Part shown: piece by piece, positions 9,944-20,140 of the stretch
Numbering within the stretch: the first letter of the stretch is position 1
Layout: each line of letters opens with the position of its first letter
Assembly: GCA_964538675.1 (NCBI GenBank)
Contig: CAZIGM010000001.1
Location: forward strand, 28,904 to 92,903
DNA from: CAZIGM01 sp964538675
GTDB taxonomy: Bacteria > Bacillota > Bacilli > Tepidibacillales > Tepidibacillaceae
DNA length: 64,000 nt
Direction of reading: 5' to 3'
Translations under genes and position numbers: made by a program
The notes under the pieces: generated by a model
Seen by the model: the letters and a program-made list of their open reading frames with translations, nothing else
The model's database searches: none
Told to the model about the DNA's origin: nothing

Positions 9944-11362
9944 TTAAAGATTATAAATGGTCAAACTTTCGTTTTCCTTTGTTATTATTAGATTTTCAAA
10001 CAATGAATTTAATTGTTCGACGCTAAGATAGGATGTTCCATTCTTTATTATTAAACCAGTAGTAGAATCTATTGGTAAGTCTATCTTGATGTCTCCTAAG
10101 CTTATTTCAATAATTCTTTCCTTAGAATACCACTTAATAGTACCGTCAAAATAATGAACCATATCCTTCAAAGCTATATAATCTTGGTCAGCTTCTTTAA
10201 TCCAACCCTTATCTAGTATTGGTCTATATTCTTGATATTCAATACTATCATCTAATAACATAAGTGCAGTTGTTAATTGCTTTTCATCATCTAACACTTC
10301 AATATCTGGTTTTACTCCAATACCGTTCATTTTATTTTTGTGAGGTGTGAAGTATTCATTTACAGTTAACTTAAGATAACCGCCGCTTTCCAAACCTATT
10401 AAATTCTGTACTGTCCCTTTTCCAAAAGAATTCTCTCCTATAATTATTGCTTTATCATAATCTTTTAATGCCCCAGCTAGTATTTCCGATGCACTTGCTG
10501 AACCACCATCTATTAATAAGACTAACGGCATATTCCAATTATCTCCATTGCTAACTGTTAGTACTTGTTCGTTGCCAACATTATCTTTTATATATACAAC
10601 AGGACCATTTTCTATAAATAATTTTGATATTTCTAAAACTGCATTAAGGTATCCACCAGGATTTCCTCTTAAATCTATAATTAATTTATTCATGCCCTCA
10701 TTATTTAAGTAATCTAAGTTTTGACTTACATCATTATAGGCCCCTGAACTAAATGAATAAATCTTCAAATAACCAATTCCCTCTGTTAACATTTTTGATT
10801 CTACTGATGGAAGTTGAATACTTGCTCTCATAACCTCTACATCAAAATCTTTTCCATCTCTTCTAATTGTCAAAGTCACAAAAGTACCTGCTTCTCCCCT
10901 TATAATATCTGCAGCTTCTTCTGTGCTTTTCCCTTTCATATCGATATCATTAGCGCGTATTATTAAATCACCTGCTTTTAAACCCACCTCATCTGCTGGT
11001 GAACCAGAAATTGGTGATTGTACTACTATATAATCATCCTTTTCTTGAATATATATCCCTATACCAGTAAAGGTACCATCAATATCAGCAATAAATTTCT
11101 TGTACTCTTCTTCGGTAAAATATCTCGTATATGGATCATCTAAAGTTTCTATCATTCCATTAATAGCACCTTCAGATAATGTATCATAGTCAACATTATT
11201 AATATGATAATCCTTTATTAGGCTATATACCTCAACAATAATATTTATCTGATTTTGAATGTAGCTTGTTGCTTGACTTACAAAAGGAACTGAAATAATA
11301 AATGCCAAAACTAATGCTATAATTAGAATTTTTTTCTTATGCTGTAGAGATATTTTTTTCAT
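9944..11362 (-). CDS. C-terminal processing peptidase, S41 family (CtpA/CtpB-like)
   Basis: A 472-residue protein with one N-terminal transmembrane or signal segment (about 11-31), a Ctp N-terminal helical region, a PDZ domain (about 95-180; GIYIQEKDDYIVVQSPISGS) and an S41 catalytic domain with the serine motif GGSASASEIL and the lysine motif GENSFGKGTVQ. The last 80 residues form a beta-rich extension resembling the copper-amine-oxidase N-terminal-like domain common on clostridial and bacillar wall proteins. It acts outside the membrane and cleaves protein C termini; members include the sporulation signalling protease CtpB, but there is no spoIVF context here. The start is ATG with GGAGGA. 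Confidence 0.92.
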   Translation of the reverse strand: MKKISLQHKKKILIIALVLAFIISVPFVSQATSYIQNQINIIVEVYSLIKDYHINNVDYDTLSEGAINGMIETLDDPYTRYFTEEEYKKFIADIDGTFTGIGIYIQEKDDYIVVQSPISGSPADEVGLKAGDLIIRANDIDMKGKSTEEAADIIRGEAGTFVTLTIRRDGKDFDVEVMRASIQLPSVESKMLTEGIGYLKIYSFSSGAYNDVSQNLDYLNNEGMNKLIIDLRGNPGGYLNAVLEISKLFIENGPVVYIKDNVGNEQVLTVSNGDNWNMPLVLLIDGGSASASEILAGALKDYDKAIIIGENSFGKGTVQNLIGLESGGYLKLTVNEYFTPHKNKMNGIGVKPDIEVLDDEKQLTTALMLLDDSIEYQEYRPILDKGWIKEADQDYIALKDMVHYFDGTIKWYSKERIIEISLGDIKIDLPIDSTTGLIIKNGTSYLSVEQLNSLFENLIITKENESLTIYNL

Positions 11363-11442
11363 TAGTATTTGTCCTCCAAATTTTTAGATTAGATTTAAAT
11401 TCGACATTGAAAACATATATCCTTTTATTTTTTATACTCGAA

Positions 11443-11478
11443 CAAAAAACCCACTTTGCTTAAATTGCACAAGTGGGT
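11443..11478 (-). terminator. Terminator downstream of the nuo operon
   Basis: Arms ACCCACTT and AAGTGGGT enclose a 14-nt loop; on the minus strand the stem is followed by TTTTTTG. It lies beyond the repeat element that follows nuoN and is the first good intrinsic terminator after the operon. Confidence 0.75.
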
Positions 11479-11482
11479 AAAT

Positions 11483-11770
11483 ATAAAGCCGAACTTTATT
11501 CAGATGGAGTTTTTCACCTAAAGGTATAAGGGCAACTAAGACTTACACTACGTTTAAACTTGCGTAAATCAAGTTTTCTTTAACTCCATCTGAATTTATG
11601 CACTCAAGAGCACAAGTGACGCTAGGACACTAAAGTGTCAAGTCGTCCTATGTAACACTTATCCTAAATTCATTCTCCCCCACTTATCGTAGCGAGACTA
11701 GGGAACTATGTTCCCATAGTGAGTTTTGCGCACTTTATGTGGAAGTGGGGGTCTTATCATATCTGGATAA
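11483..11770 (+). repeat. Three-hairpin dispersed repeat, copy A (long form)
   Basis: Longest copy (288 bp) of a family found five times in this window. It opens with a small hairpin (ATAAAG/CTTTAT), then a 14-bp stem ATTCAGATGGAGTT / AACTCCATCTGAAT with a 69-nt loop, a linker, and an outer TTATCC/GGATAA pair enclosing a CCCCCACTT / AAGTGGGGG stem with its own extended loop. It fills most of the 427-bp gap between nuoN and the S41 protease gene. There is no ORF inside. The long loops are absent from copy B. Confidence 0.85.
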
Positions 11771-11789
11771 TCGCTTCTTAATTGTATTA

Positions 11790-13340
11790 CTAATACTTTC
11801 CTATTCCTGTTGTATACAAATCAGCAAAATTAAAGTTAATATCTATAAAATCTAATAATATATTTGGGAAAATACCCAGTAATATAGTTGTTAAGAACAA
11901 TATAAGTATAACTAATTGTAATGAATATGATACTTTCACTCTTGCTTCTGTATCGCCTGGTCTCATATACATCTGTTTTATTATACCGAAGTAGTAAAAA
12001 TATGAAATTACACTTGTTACAAGCATTATTCCTGCCAATATAAAAGCATCGACCGTAATTGCACTTATAAATATATTGAATTTAGCAATAAACCCAATTG
12101 TTACAGGTAGTCCAGCCAATGATAACAGGAATATTGTCATTGCAATTCCTAATAATGGACTTCGGTGATACAACCCTTTAAACGAGCTTATATCCTCACT
12201 ATTAGCGTCCCTATTAACAATAGTCACTATTGTAAATACACCCAAATTCATTATAAGATACGCAAATAAGTAAAATATCATATTAGTTACACTTAAATCT
12301 ATATATTCAATTCCTATTAATGTAGCTAAAGGAATTAAAATATAGCCAGCTTGAGCAACACTTGAAAATGCTAATAATCGTTTTACGTTCGTTTGTAAAA
12401 GTGCTAATGTATTACCAATAATCATTGTTAACCCTGCAATTACTGCAATTAATATTGCTATTTCATCAAATAGGAAAAATGTATACTCTGGGGTATTATC
12501 AACTACTTCTATCTCTGTAACCAACAGTCCAAATATCGTTAAAAACACTCTTATTATTATCGCAAATCCAGCGCTTTTTGAAATAACTGATAAAAATGCT
12601 GTGATTGGTGTTGGTGCACCCTCATAAACATCAGGAGTCCACATATAAGAAGGTACAACTGAAATCTTATAGCTTAATCCTACAAACATCATTATAAATC
12701 CAAGATAAGTAAAGAAGCTAAAACCACTATGGAAAGCCTCAGGAAGTCGTTCGGCAATTATAAATAAGTTTGTAGAACCGGTTACACCATAGACAAAGGA
12801 TGTTCCATATAAAAATATTGCTGAAGACACACCACCAGTAATTATATATTTAAATGATGCTTCATTTGATTTAATATTCTTTTTCCTGATACCAACTAAA
12901 ATATATGATGAAAAACTTAACAGTTCTAGACCAATATATAATGTAATTAGATCCGCTGATGATGCCATTAACATTGCACCTAGTAAAGCTGTTAATAAAA
13001 GATAGTAATATTCACCATCATCCTTAATTTCATTTTTGTCAATATCATTTATTGACATTATGAAAACTATTGCAGTACCTATCAAGAAAATAAGTTTAAA
13101 GAATCCGCTAAAACTGTCTACCCGATAGGTATTATTTAATAAATATTCTACTTGACCCAAATTTATTTGCTCAACTGTAAAATATAAAGCTATAAAAATC
13201 CCAATAATACTAGCCCAGCCTAAAGTTTTGCGATTAAATTTACTAGGCATGAATAAATCAACTAATGTTATAACTGTAGCAAATATAAGTATTGTGAATT
13301 CTGGTGCAAGTAGTCCCCAATTCAACTCTAATAGATTCAT
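11790..13340 (-). CDS. nuoN: NADH-quinone oxidoreductase subunit N
   Basis: Antiporter-like membrane subunit of complex I; proton-pumping module. The 516 residues are almost entirely hydrophobic with about 14 predicted helices and the Proton_antipo_M core, including the broken-helix lysine region (FKYIITGGVSSAIFLYG) and the conserved loop ending in KRLLAFSSVAQAGYILI. Last gene of the operon; 4 nt from nuoM. Full length for the family. Confidence 0.95.
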   Translation of the reverse strand: MNLLELNWGLLAPEFTILIFATVITLVDLFMPSKFNRKTLGWASIIGIFIALYFTVEQINLGQVEYLLNNTYRVDSFSGFFKLIFLIGTAIVFIMSINDIDKNEIKDDGEYYYLLLTALLGAMLMASSADLITLYIGLELLSFSSYILVGIRKKNIKSNEASFKYIITGGVSSAIFLYGTSFVYGVTGSTNLFIIAERLPEAFHSGFSFFTYLGFIMMFVGLSYKISVVPSYMWTPDVYEGAPTPITAFLSVISKSAGFAIIIRVFLTIFGLLVTEIEVVDNTPEYTFFLFDEIAILIAVIAGLTMIIGNTLALLQTNVKRLLAFSSVAQAGYILIPLATLIGIEYIDLSVTNMIFYLFAYLIMNLGVFTIVTIVNRDANSEDISSFKGLYHRSPLLGIAMTIFLLSLAGLPVTIGFIAKFNIFISAITVDAFILAGIMLVTSVISYFYYFGIIKQMYMRPGDTEARVKVSYSLQLVILILFLTTILLGIFPNILLDFIDINFNFADLYTTGIGKY

Positions 13341-13344
13341 CAGC

Positions 13345-14928
13345 CTAACCCCCTATCCCTGTCAATAACGTTTGTATTGTCATTTGTAAGGGTTCACTTA
13401 ATATAGATGGATTTACCCCTATCAAAATGATAAAACCAAGAAAAACAAAGAGTGGTATGACTTCAACTGAACGGATTTCCTTAACTTCTCTTAATATATC
13501 AGTTGTAGAACCAAAGGTTATTTTTAACGTTGCGCGTAAGAGATATACTGTTGTAATAATAATTCCTAGTGTCGATATAGCTGCTAGAATCGGATAATTC
13601 TGGAATAATCCTAGGAATGTTAAAAATTCGCTAATAAATCCTGACATACCAGGTAACCCTAAAGAAGCTAGTGCTGCTGCCAATAATATTCCACTTGTAA
13701 AAGGCATTGTCTTAGCCATTCCACCTAAATCATCAAACTTAGTTGTATGAACGCGATTGTAAATCACACCTACTATATAGAAGAATAATGCAGATAATAG
13801 TCCATGTGATACCATCTGGAATATTGCCCCTTGAAATCCTAAGGAATTCATAGCTCCTAATCCTAGCATAATAATACCCATATGACTTATACTTGAAAAA
13901 ACAACAACCATTTTAAAATCCTTTTGTACAAACGCTAGAATGCCTCCATAGAATAAATTGATTATTCCTAATATAATCAATAATAAAGCTAAGGAACTTG
14001 TTATATCTGGGAAGAATGTATATTCAATTCTAAAAAGTCCGTAACCACCTATTTTTAAGAGTACGCCTGAAAGAATCATGCTCATTGGAGGTGGTGCTTG
14101 ATAATGCACTTTTAGAATCCATGAATGGAATGGGAATAAAGGCATTTTTATTCCAAATGCAACTAATAAAGCTATAAATACTCCATATTTAAAAGTATCT
14201 GAAAAGGCAGATTCTCCTGTTATCTGTTCAATAACATAATAGGGAGAACTACTATTAGTTAAATTATACGCTATTGTGCTTATGTCACTTGTAAATACCG
14301 TCATATTATTCGAATATGTAGCTCCTGCATTAATAATCAGAGCAATAAATGCAACTAACATTATTGCAGATGCTAATCCATTATAAAGTAAGAAAGTAAA
14401 CGCCGCGTTTTCTCTCTTATCTAACCCCCATATACCTACAAGGAAAAACATTGTAATTAGTGTAATTTCAAAGAAAATAAAGAATAAAAATAAGTTTAGG
14501 CACAAGAATACTCCATATAATCCAACTTGCATTATTGAGAAAATAATAAAATATTCTTTCCAACGCTTTTTAATCATATTAACTGCTGCAATTGCCGACA
14601 TACTGGCAACTACTGTGGCTAAGAGAATTAACGCCATTGATAAACCATCGACACCCATACTATATCTAAATTCTAGTATTGTATCTCCAAATCCAGAATC
14701 ATCTCCTAATGGTATCTCTATCCACTCTATATCTTCCTTAAATTGTATTCCATCTATATTTGAATCAAAACCCGCAAATAGGATTAGAGCTAACATTAAA
14801 GGTATTAATGTTACCAATACACCAATTAACTTAATTGTTCCAATTCTGTTGCTTGGCACAAAAGCTAGTATTAACACACCTAATAAAGGCGAGAAGGTAA
14901 TAAGTGTAAGCAAACCAATTGATTCCAT
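13345..14928 (-). CDS. nuoM: NADH-quinone oxidoreductase subunit M
   Basis: Second antiporter-like subunit of complex I, 527 residues. The Proton_antipo_M motifs are visible (FEITLITMFFLVGIWG; FGIKMPLFPFHSWILKVHYQAPPPMSMILSG; FSSISHMGIIMLG). The glutamate in FFEITLI corresponds to the TM5 glutamate required for pumping in this family. I chose the ATG at 14928, which overlaps the nuoL stop as TGATG, rather than an in-frame TTG one codon upstream. The overlap indicates translational coupling. Confidence 0.95.
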   Translation of the reverse strand: MESIGLLTLITFSPLLGVLILAFVPSNRIGTIKLIGVLVTLIPLMLALILFAGFDSNIDGIQFKEDIEWIEIPLGDDSGFGDTILEFRYSMGVDGLSMALILLATVVASMSAIAAVNMIKKRWKEYFIIFSIMQVGLYGVFLCLNLFLFFIFFEITLITMFFLVGIWGLDKRENAAFTFLLYNGLASAIMLVAFIALIINAGATYSNNMTVFTSDISTIAYNLTNSSSPYYVIEQITGESAFSDTFKYGVFIALLVAFGIKMPLFPFHSWILKVHYQAPPPMSMILSGVLLKIGGYGLFRIEYTFFPDITSSLALLLIILGIINLFYGGILAFVQKDFKMVVVFSSISHMGIIMLGLGAMNSLGFQGAIFQMVSHGLLSALFFYIVGVIYNRVHTTKFDDLGGMAKTMPFTSGILLAAALASLGLPGMSGFISEFLTFLGLFQNYPILAAISTLGIIITTVYLLRATLKITFGSTTDILREVKEIRSVEVIPLFVFLGFIILIGVNPSILSEPLQMTIQTLLTGIGG

Positions 14929-16769
14929 CAACTAAACAACCCCCTTGCCGCCAAGCTAACAAGTAATACTACTATACCAATCACTGTTACCAGACCATAT
15001 GCTTGTACTTGACCGTTTTGTAATCTTGAACCAAGTTTTCCTATTCCAATAGAGATTGTTGATGCTAATTGAACAAGTCCCTCAATCACGTATTTATCAA
15101 ACAAAACCAATGATTTCCCGAAAAGTGTATAAGGACCTATAATTATAGCGTCATAAATCTCGTCGATATAGTACTTATTATATAGTACTTTGTACACCCC
15201 TCTTGGTTCTATTTCTTTAACTTCCCTACCTCTACCGAATACTAACCAGGCCAAGATAATTCCTGTTAATGCAGCAACAATCGAAAGTATCATTATCCAT
15301 TCTGGACCATGAACTTCTTTTGCTATTGTTTCACTGGCACTAATCCAATGACCAAAGCCCAAATATTCTATATATCCTGCAATAACTGCGAATGTTGCTA
15401 ATATTATCATAGGTATTGTCATATTGCGTGGAGATTCATGAACTTTAACATTGTGTCGAGGCTTACCTGTAAATGTAAGAAAATATAATCTAAACATATA
15501 AAAAGCTGTTAATGAAGCAGTAAACAATGCTATCCAAAATAAAAACATATTACCACTTTCATAAACTGAGATTAGTATTAGATCTTTAGAGAAAAATCCT
15601 GAAAGTAATGGGAATCCAGAAATAGATAAGGCACCTATTAAGAATACCGTTCGTGTAATCTTCATGTCTTTACCTAATCCACCCATTTCTTTAATGTTCT
15701 GCGTATGAACAGCGTGTATTACACTACCTGCCGCTAAGAAAAGCAAAGCTTTAAAGAAAGCGTGTGTGAATAAATGAAATACACCAGCAATATAACCAAC
15801 AGAACCAAGTGCCAACATCATATATCCTAGCTGACTAACTGTTGAATATGCCAATACTCTTTTTATATCATTCTGTACTAAGCCGATTGTAGCTGCAAAT
15901 ATTGCTGTAAATCCACCAACTATAGCAACAACAAGCAATGCAGTCTCAGAAGCTTCAAATAATGGAAAAGTACGAGCTACTAAATAGACACCAGCGGCTA
16001 CCATTGTTGCTGCATGAATTAAAGCAGAAACTGGTGTTGGACCTTCCATCGCATCCGGTAACCATGTATGTAATGGAAACTGACCTGATTTACCCATTGC
16101 ACCGACGAAGATTAAAATAGCAACTAAAGTAATAAAACCTGGATCAAGCATCCCTTGATCAACTGCATCAAAAATCTTAGCATATTCAAATGTGCCTAAC
16201 TTCCAAAAAATTAATGATATGCCAATAAGAATACCTAAGTCACCAATTCTAGTTACTATAAAAGCTTTTTTTGCTGCAGCTTTTGCTGATTCTTTATAAA
16301 AGTAAAACCCAATCAATAGAAATGATGTCGCACCTACTAATTCCCAAAAGATATAAGCTTGAAATAAATTAGGTGATATAACAAGACTTAACATAGAAAA
16401 CGAAAATAAAGATAAATAAGAATAAAATACTGAAAATCTTTTATCTTCATGCATATATCCCATTGAGTAGATAAAAACCATTAAACTAATTAATGTGACA
16501 ACAAACATCATTAGAGCATTTAATTCATTAATTTCAAATCCTAAATTAAAAGTTGTATTCCCTACTTTCAACCACTCTATATTGTATATGTAATCTTCTA
16601 CTTCTTGTACATATTTTTGAATGAATATAATTGTTGCTATTACAAAAGAAAATAGTATTGATACAATTCCAATATAAGCAGCTCCTTCCTTGAGCCGGCG
16701 ACCAAATGCGACTAACAGCACGAAGGAGATGAAGGGAAAAAGTGGAACTAACCAAGCTATACTAAACAT
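14928..16769 (-). CDS. nuoL: NADH-quinone oxidoreductase subunit L
   Basis: Largest membrane subunit of complex I, 613 residues. It has an Oxidored_q1_N start, a Proton_antipo_M core (FWELVGATSFLLIGFYF; GKSGQFPLHTWLPDAMEGPTPVSALIHAATMV; AYSTVSQLGYMMLALG) and a C-terminal extension carrying the lateral helix that lies along NuoM and NuoN. It couples quinone reduction to ion translocation at the distal end of the membrane arm. Confidence 0.96.
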   Translation of the reverse strand: MFSIAWLVPLFPFISFVLLVAFGRRLKEGAAYIGIVSILFSFVIATIIFIQKYVQEVEDYIYNIEWLKVGNTTFNLGFEINELNALMMFVVTLISLMVFIYSMGYMHEDKRFSVFYSYLSLFSFSMLSLVISPNLFQAYIFWELVGATSFLLIGFYFYKESAKAAAKKAFIVTRIGDLGILIGISLIFWKLGTFEYAKIFDAVDQGMLDPGFITLVAILIFVGAMGKSGQFPLHTWLPDAMEGPTPVSALIHAATMVAAGVYLVARTFPLFEASETALLVVAIVGGFTAIFAATIGLVQNDIKRVLAYSTVSQLGYMMLALGSVGYIAGVFHLFTHAFFKALLFLAAGSVIHAVHTQNIKEMGGLGKDMKITRTVFLIGALSISGFPLLSGFFSKDLILISVYESGNMFLFWIALFTASLTAFYMFRLYFLTFTGKPRHNVKVHESPRNMTIPMIILATFAVIAGYIEYLGFGHWISASETIAKEVHGPEWIMILSIVAALTGIILAWLVFGRGREVKEIEPRGVYKVLYNKYYIDEIYDAIIIGPYTLFGKSLVLFDKYVIEGLVQLASTISIGIGKLGSRLQNGQVQAYGLVTVIGIVVLLVSLAARGLFS

Positions 16770-16792
16770 ATAATCACCATTCCTTCTCTATT

Positions 16793-17101
16793 TTATCGCT
16801 TCATAATATCCATTTCATTGACATTAATGGTCCCTCTATTTCGGAAAAGAACTATTAATATTGCTAATCCTACAGCAGCTTCTACAGCAGCTACTGTTAT
16901 TGTAAATATTGAAAATATTTGCCCTGATATATTCGCAAATAAACCGTATTTAGAAAATGCCACTAAGTTAATATTTGTTGCATTTAACATTAACTCTATA
17001 GATAGTAAGACAATTATTCCGTTCCTTTTATACAAAACACCAAAAACTCCTAGAGAGAATAAAATTGCTCCTACAGCTAAATATGCATTTAAAGGTACCA
17101 C
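16793..17101 (-). CDS. nuoK: NADH-quinone oxidoreductase subunit K
   Basis: Small membrane subunit (102 residues, three helices) related to MrpC. The conserved membrane glutamates are present: LLSIELMLNATNINLV and VAAVEAAVGLAILIVLFR. The start is GTG, overlapping the nuoJ stop (TAGTG), which suggests coupled translation. Confidence 0.95.
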   Translation of the reverse strand: MVPLNAYLAVGAILFSLGVFGVLYKRNGIIVLLSIELMLNATNINLVAFSKYGLFANISGQIFSIFTITVAAVEAAVGLAILIVLFRNRGTINVNEMDIMKR

Positions 17102-17598
17102 TATTTATCACTCTCCTTTTTTGCTAGTACTACTGCTCCAACCAAAGCAACTAACAATAATACTGATGCAGCTTCAAATGGAATAACATAATCAGTGAAT
17201 AGTTTCATGCCAACAGTCATCACGTTATTTTCATCAAAACTAGACACCTCATTAGGCCAACTAGTAGTATATATACCATAGAATAAGAAACCACCTATTA
17301 TTACCGCACCCAAAAGGGCTAATATTGTGTGACCCTTTCTTCTCACTTGTTCTTCATGATGTTGATTAGTCATCATTACACCTAACGCCATCATAATTGT
17401 AATAGCACCTGCATAAATCAATACTTGAACAAAGGCTAAAAATTCAGCATTTAACAATACAAATAATCCTGCTACTCCTAAAAAGGCTAGTCCCATCGAC
17501 AGTACCATATGAATAACTTTCGTAAGATTTAATACTAGTACCCCACCTGTGATAGCCATTAAGGCGAAGATGAAGAAAGCGATGTATTGTCCTGTCAT
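17101..17598 (-). CDS. nuoJ: NADH-quinone oxidoreductase subunit J
   Basis: Membrane subunit of 165 residues with five predicted helices; the helix ALMAITGGVLVLNLTKVIHMVLSM and the segment AEFLAFVQVLIYAGAITIMM match the NuoJ pi-bulge region. It sits between nuoI and nuoK with single-base overlaps on both sides. Confidence 0.94.
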   Translation of the reverse strand: MTGQYIAFFIFALMAITGGVLVLNLTKVIHMVLSMGLAFLGVAGLFVLLNAEFLAFVQVLIYAGAITIMMALGVMMTNQHHEEQVRRKGHTILALLGAVIIGGFLFYGIYTTSWPNEVSSFDENNVMTVGMKLFTDYVIPFEAASVLLLVALVGAVVLAKKESDK

Positions 17599-18020
17599 TA
17601 TTTATTCGCCTCCCTCACATTTTTATCATTGCTTTCTAACCATTTTATATCTTTTAATAATTTATCTTTATTGAAAACTGCTAACTCAAAATTATTAGTC
17701 ATTTGTATTGCATCAGTTGGGCAAACTTCTGTACATAAATCACATAATATACAAAGTCCGAAATTTATATCATATGTTTCTAAGACTTTTCCCTTTTTTT
17801 CTGGGTCCGGATTTGGTTTGCCTGTTAATGATATACAACTAGTTGGACAAATTCTAACACATTGATTACAGACAATACATTTGTCTACATCTAAATAATG
17901 AATACCTCTAAACCTATCAGGTTGTATAATTTCTTCATCTGGATATTGACTCGTTACCTTTGGTTTAAATAAGTATTTAAAGGTAATCCCCAATCCTGCT
18001 AGTAGATGTTTTCCCCACAT
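17598..18020 (-). CDS. nuoI: NADH-quinone oxidoreductase subunit I (2x[4Fe-4S])
   Basis: Peripheral-arm iron-sulphur subunit of 140 residues. Two ferredoxin-type motifs bind clusters N6a and N6b: C48-x2-C51-x2-C54-x3-C58 and C90-x2-C93-x2-C96-x3-C100. It passes electrons toward NuoB. Because NuoEFG are not encoded here, NuoI is close to the likely electron entry surface. ATG start; 17 nt after nuoH. Confidence 0.96.
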   Translation of the reverse strand: MWGKHLLAGLGITFKYLFKPKVTSQYPDEEIIQPDRFRGIHYLDVDKCIVCNQCVRICPTSCISLTGKPNPDPEKKGKVLETYDINFGLCILCDLCTEVCPTDAIQMTNNFELAVFNKDKLLKDIKWLESNDKNVREANK

Positions 18021-18037
18021 GTTATCTCACCCCAATT

Positions 18038-19036
18038 CTAAAATACATTAAACGTCTTAAGTACCGCTGTTAATAACACATTAAACAATGCTAATGGAAT
18101 AAGTACTTTCCATGCAAAACCCATTAGTTGATCGATTCTTACACGTGGAAATGTAGCTCGAATCCAGAATAGATAAAAAACTAATAATAAAAATTTAATA
18201 AGAAACCAAATTATCCCTGGAATAAAGTCTAATCCAAGAGGAGCATCCCATCCACCTAAGAACAATACTGTCATTAAGCTAGATAATGCAAATATATATG
18301 AGTATTCAGTTAGCATAAAGAATGCCCACCGAAACCCACTATATTCAACAAAATATCCCGCAACAAGTTCGTTCTCAGCTTCAGGTAAGTCAAAAGGTGT
18401 ACGGTTTAATTCTGCATTACCAGCAATTATAAATACAACAAATCCTAAGAATTGTGGACCTATATTCCACATGCTTTCCTGTTGAGCATGAACTATATCT
18501 ATTAAGTTCAAACTTCCAGTCATCAGCACTATTCCTAGAAATGAAAGAATTAATGGAACTTCATAGCTAACCATATGGGCCACTGAACGCATGCCACCCA
18601 TAATCGCATATTTATTGTTTGAAGACCAACCAGCTAATAATATACCCGTTATAGTTAAACTTGATAAAGCACCGTAATATAAAAGTCCAACATTATTATT
18701 AGCAAAATAGACATTCTCCGCATAGGGAATTACTGCAAGTATTGCAAAAACTGGAGCAAATGCAATTATTGGTGCTAAATAGAACAAAAATCTATCAGCT
18801 TTTTTTGGAACTATGTCTTCTTTAATTAGTAATTTAAAAACATCTGCTTCACTTTGTAATAACCCCTTAAATCCAACACGGTTTGGACCATTACGCACTT
18901 GAATCGAACCAATAACCTTACGTTCAGAATATAAGGCATACATAACAAAAACTAAGAGTATCCCTAATACTATCGCTGCAACTATAATTAATATTAATAG
19001 ATTTAACCATGAAAAAGGTTGGCTTAAAATTTCCAT
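18038..19036 (-). CDS. nuoH: NADH-quinone oxidoreductase subunit H
   Basis: Membrane subunit of 332 residues with eight predicted helices that forms the quinone access channel with NuoB and NuoD. Diagnostic segments: ERKVIGSIQVRNGPNRVGFKG, LNRTPFDLPEAENELVAGY, and a charged C-terminal loop ending in RVRIDQLMGFAWK. Its start overlaps the nuoD stop (TAATG). Confidence 0.96.
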   Translation of the reverse strand: MEILSQPFSWLNLLILIIVAAIVLGILLVFVMYALYSERKVIGSIQVRNGPNRVGFKGLLQSEADVFKLLIKEDIVPKKADRFLFYLAPIIAFAPVFAILAVIPYAENVYFANNNVGLLYYGALSSLTITGILLAGWSSNNKYAIMGGMRSVAHMVSYEVPLILSFLGIVLMTGSLNLIDIVHAQQESMWNIGPQFLGFVVFIIAGNAELNRTPFDLPEAENELVAGYFVEYSGFRWAFFMLTEYSYIFALSSLMTVLFLGGWDAPLGLDFIPGIIWFLIKFLLLVFYLFWIRATFPRVRIDQLMGFAWKVLIPLALFNVLLTAVLKTFNVF

Positions 19037-20136
19037 TATGCATCAACCTCCCCTAATACTATATCTATTGCTCCTAATATAGGTGGTATATCCGCTACTG
19101 TCTGTCCAACTAATAGCGACTCCAATATCTGTAAGTTAATAAAAGAAGGTCTTCTAAAGTGAATTCGATAGGGCTTATCCTTTCCTTTGCTCACAAGATG
19201 TATCCCTAATTCACCTTTAGAGGATTCAATTCTAGTATAAATTTCACCCTCTTGTGGTTTTAATATCTTTGGCACTTTCGCCATAATATCACCTTCAGGT
19301 ATCTGTTCTACAGCTTGTTCAATTATATTTAATGATTGTTCTATTTCCTTCATTCGTACATCGTATCGATCAAGTATTGTACCTTCCTCTCCAACTGGTA
19401 CATCAAAGTCAATACGATCATAAACTGAGTATGGTTGATTTTTTCGAATATCAAATTTTACATTAGCCCCGCGCAAATTAGGTCCAGTTACGCCATACTT
19501 TATAGCTGTTTCTCCGTCATACACACCTATCTCTCTAATCCTAGCTCTAAAGATTTCATTTCCTGTAATTAAAGTGTGGTAATCCTTTAATTTTGTACGC
19601 ATTTCAGGAATAAAATCCTTAGCTTTTCCTAACCATCCTTCTGGTGCATCCCACTTAACTCCTCCAACTCTCATGTAGTTAAAGGTCATTCTTGCACCTG
19701 ATAATTCATTTAATAACCTCATTATTATCTCACGATCACGAAATGCCCATACAAAAGGAGTTGTAGCTCCCAAATCTAAAGTAAACGTCCCCCACCATAC
19801 TAAATGACTACAGATACGACTAAATTCCATTGCAATAACTCTCAAATATTCAGCACGATCAGGTACTTTTATATCCATTAGTGTTTCTACTGCATAGACT
19901 AATGAATAATTATTTAACATTGATGATAAATAATCTAAGCGATCAGTATAAGGAATTATTTGGGTGTAATTTAAATCCTCAGCAATTTTTTCTGTTCCTC
20001 GATGTAAATACCCTAATACCGGTGTAGCTTCAATAATTTTCTCACCATCAACTTTAACGACAACACGAAAAACTCCGTGTGTACTTGGATGATGGGGACC
20101 AATGTTAAGAATCATCTCTTCAGTACGTAATCCCAT
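19036..20136 (-). CDS. nuoD: NADH-quinone oxidoreductase subunit D (49-kDa)
   Basis: Peripheral subunit of 366 residues, homologous to the large subunit of [NiFe] hydrogenases but without the nickel-binding cysteines. The quinone-site motif NIGPHHPSTHGVFR lies near the N terminus and YLHRGTEKIAE follows. NuoC and NuoD are separate here, not fused as in enterobacteria. Strong GGAGGTG ribosome site. Confidence 0.96.
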   Translation of the reverse strand: MGLRTEEMILNIGPHHPSTHGVFRVVVKVDGEKIIEATPVLGYLHRGTEKIAEDLNYTQIIPYTDRLDYLSSMLNNYSLVYAVETLMDIKVPDRAEYLRVIAMEFSRICSHLVWWGTFTLDLGATTPFVWAFRDREIIMRLLNELSGARMTFNYMRVGGVKWDAPEGWLGKAKDFIPEMRTKLKDYHTLITGNEIFRARIREIGVYDGETAIKYGVTGPNLRGANVKFDIRKNQPYSVYDRIDFDVPVGEEGTILDRYDVRMKEIEQSLNIIEQAVEQIPEGDIMAKVPKILKPQEGEIYTRIESSKGELGIHLVSKGKDKPYRIHFRRPSFINLQILESLLVGQTVADIPPILGAIDIVLGEVDA

Positions 20137-20140
20137 TTAA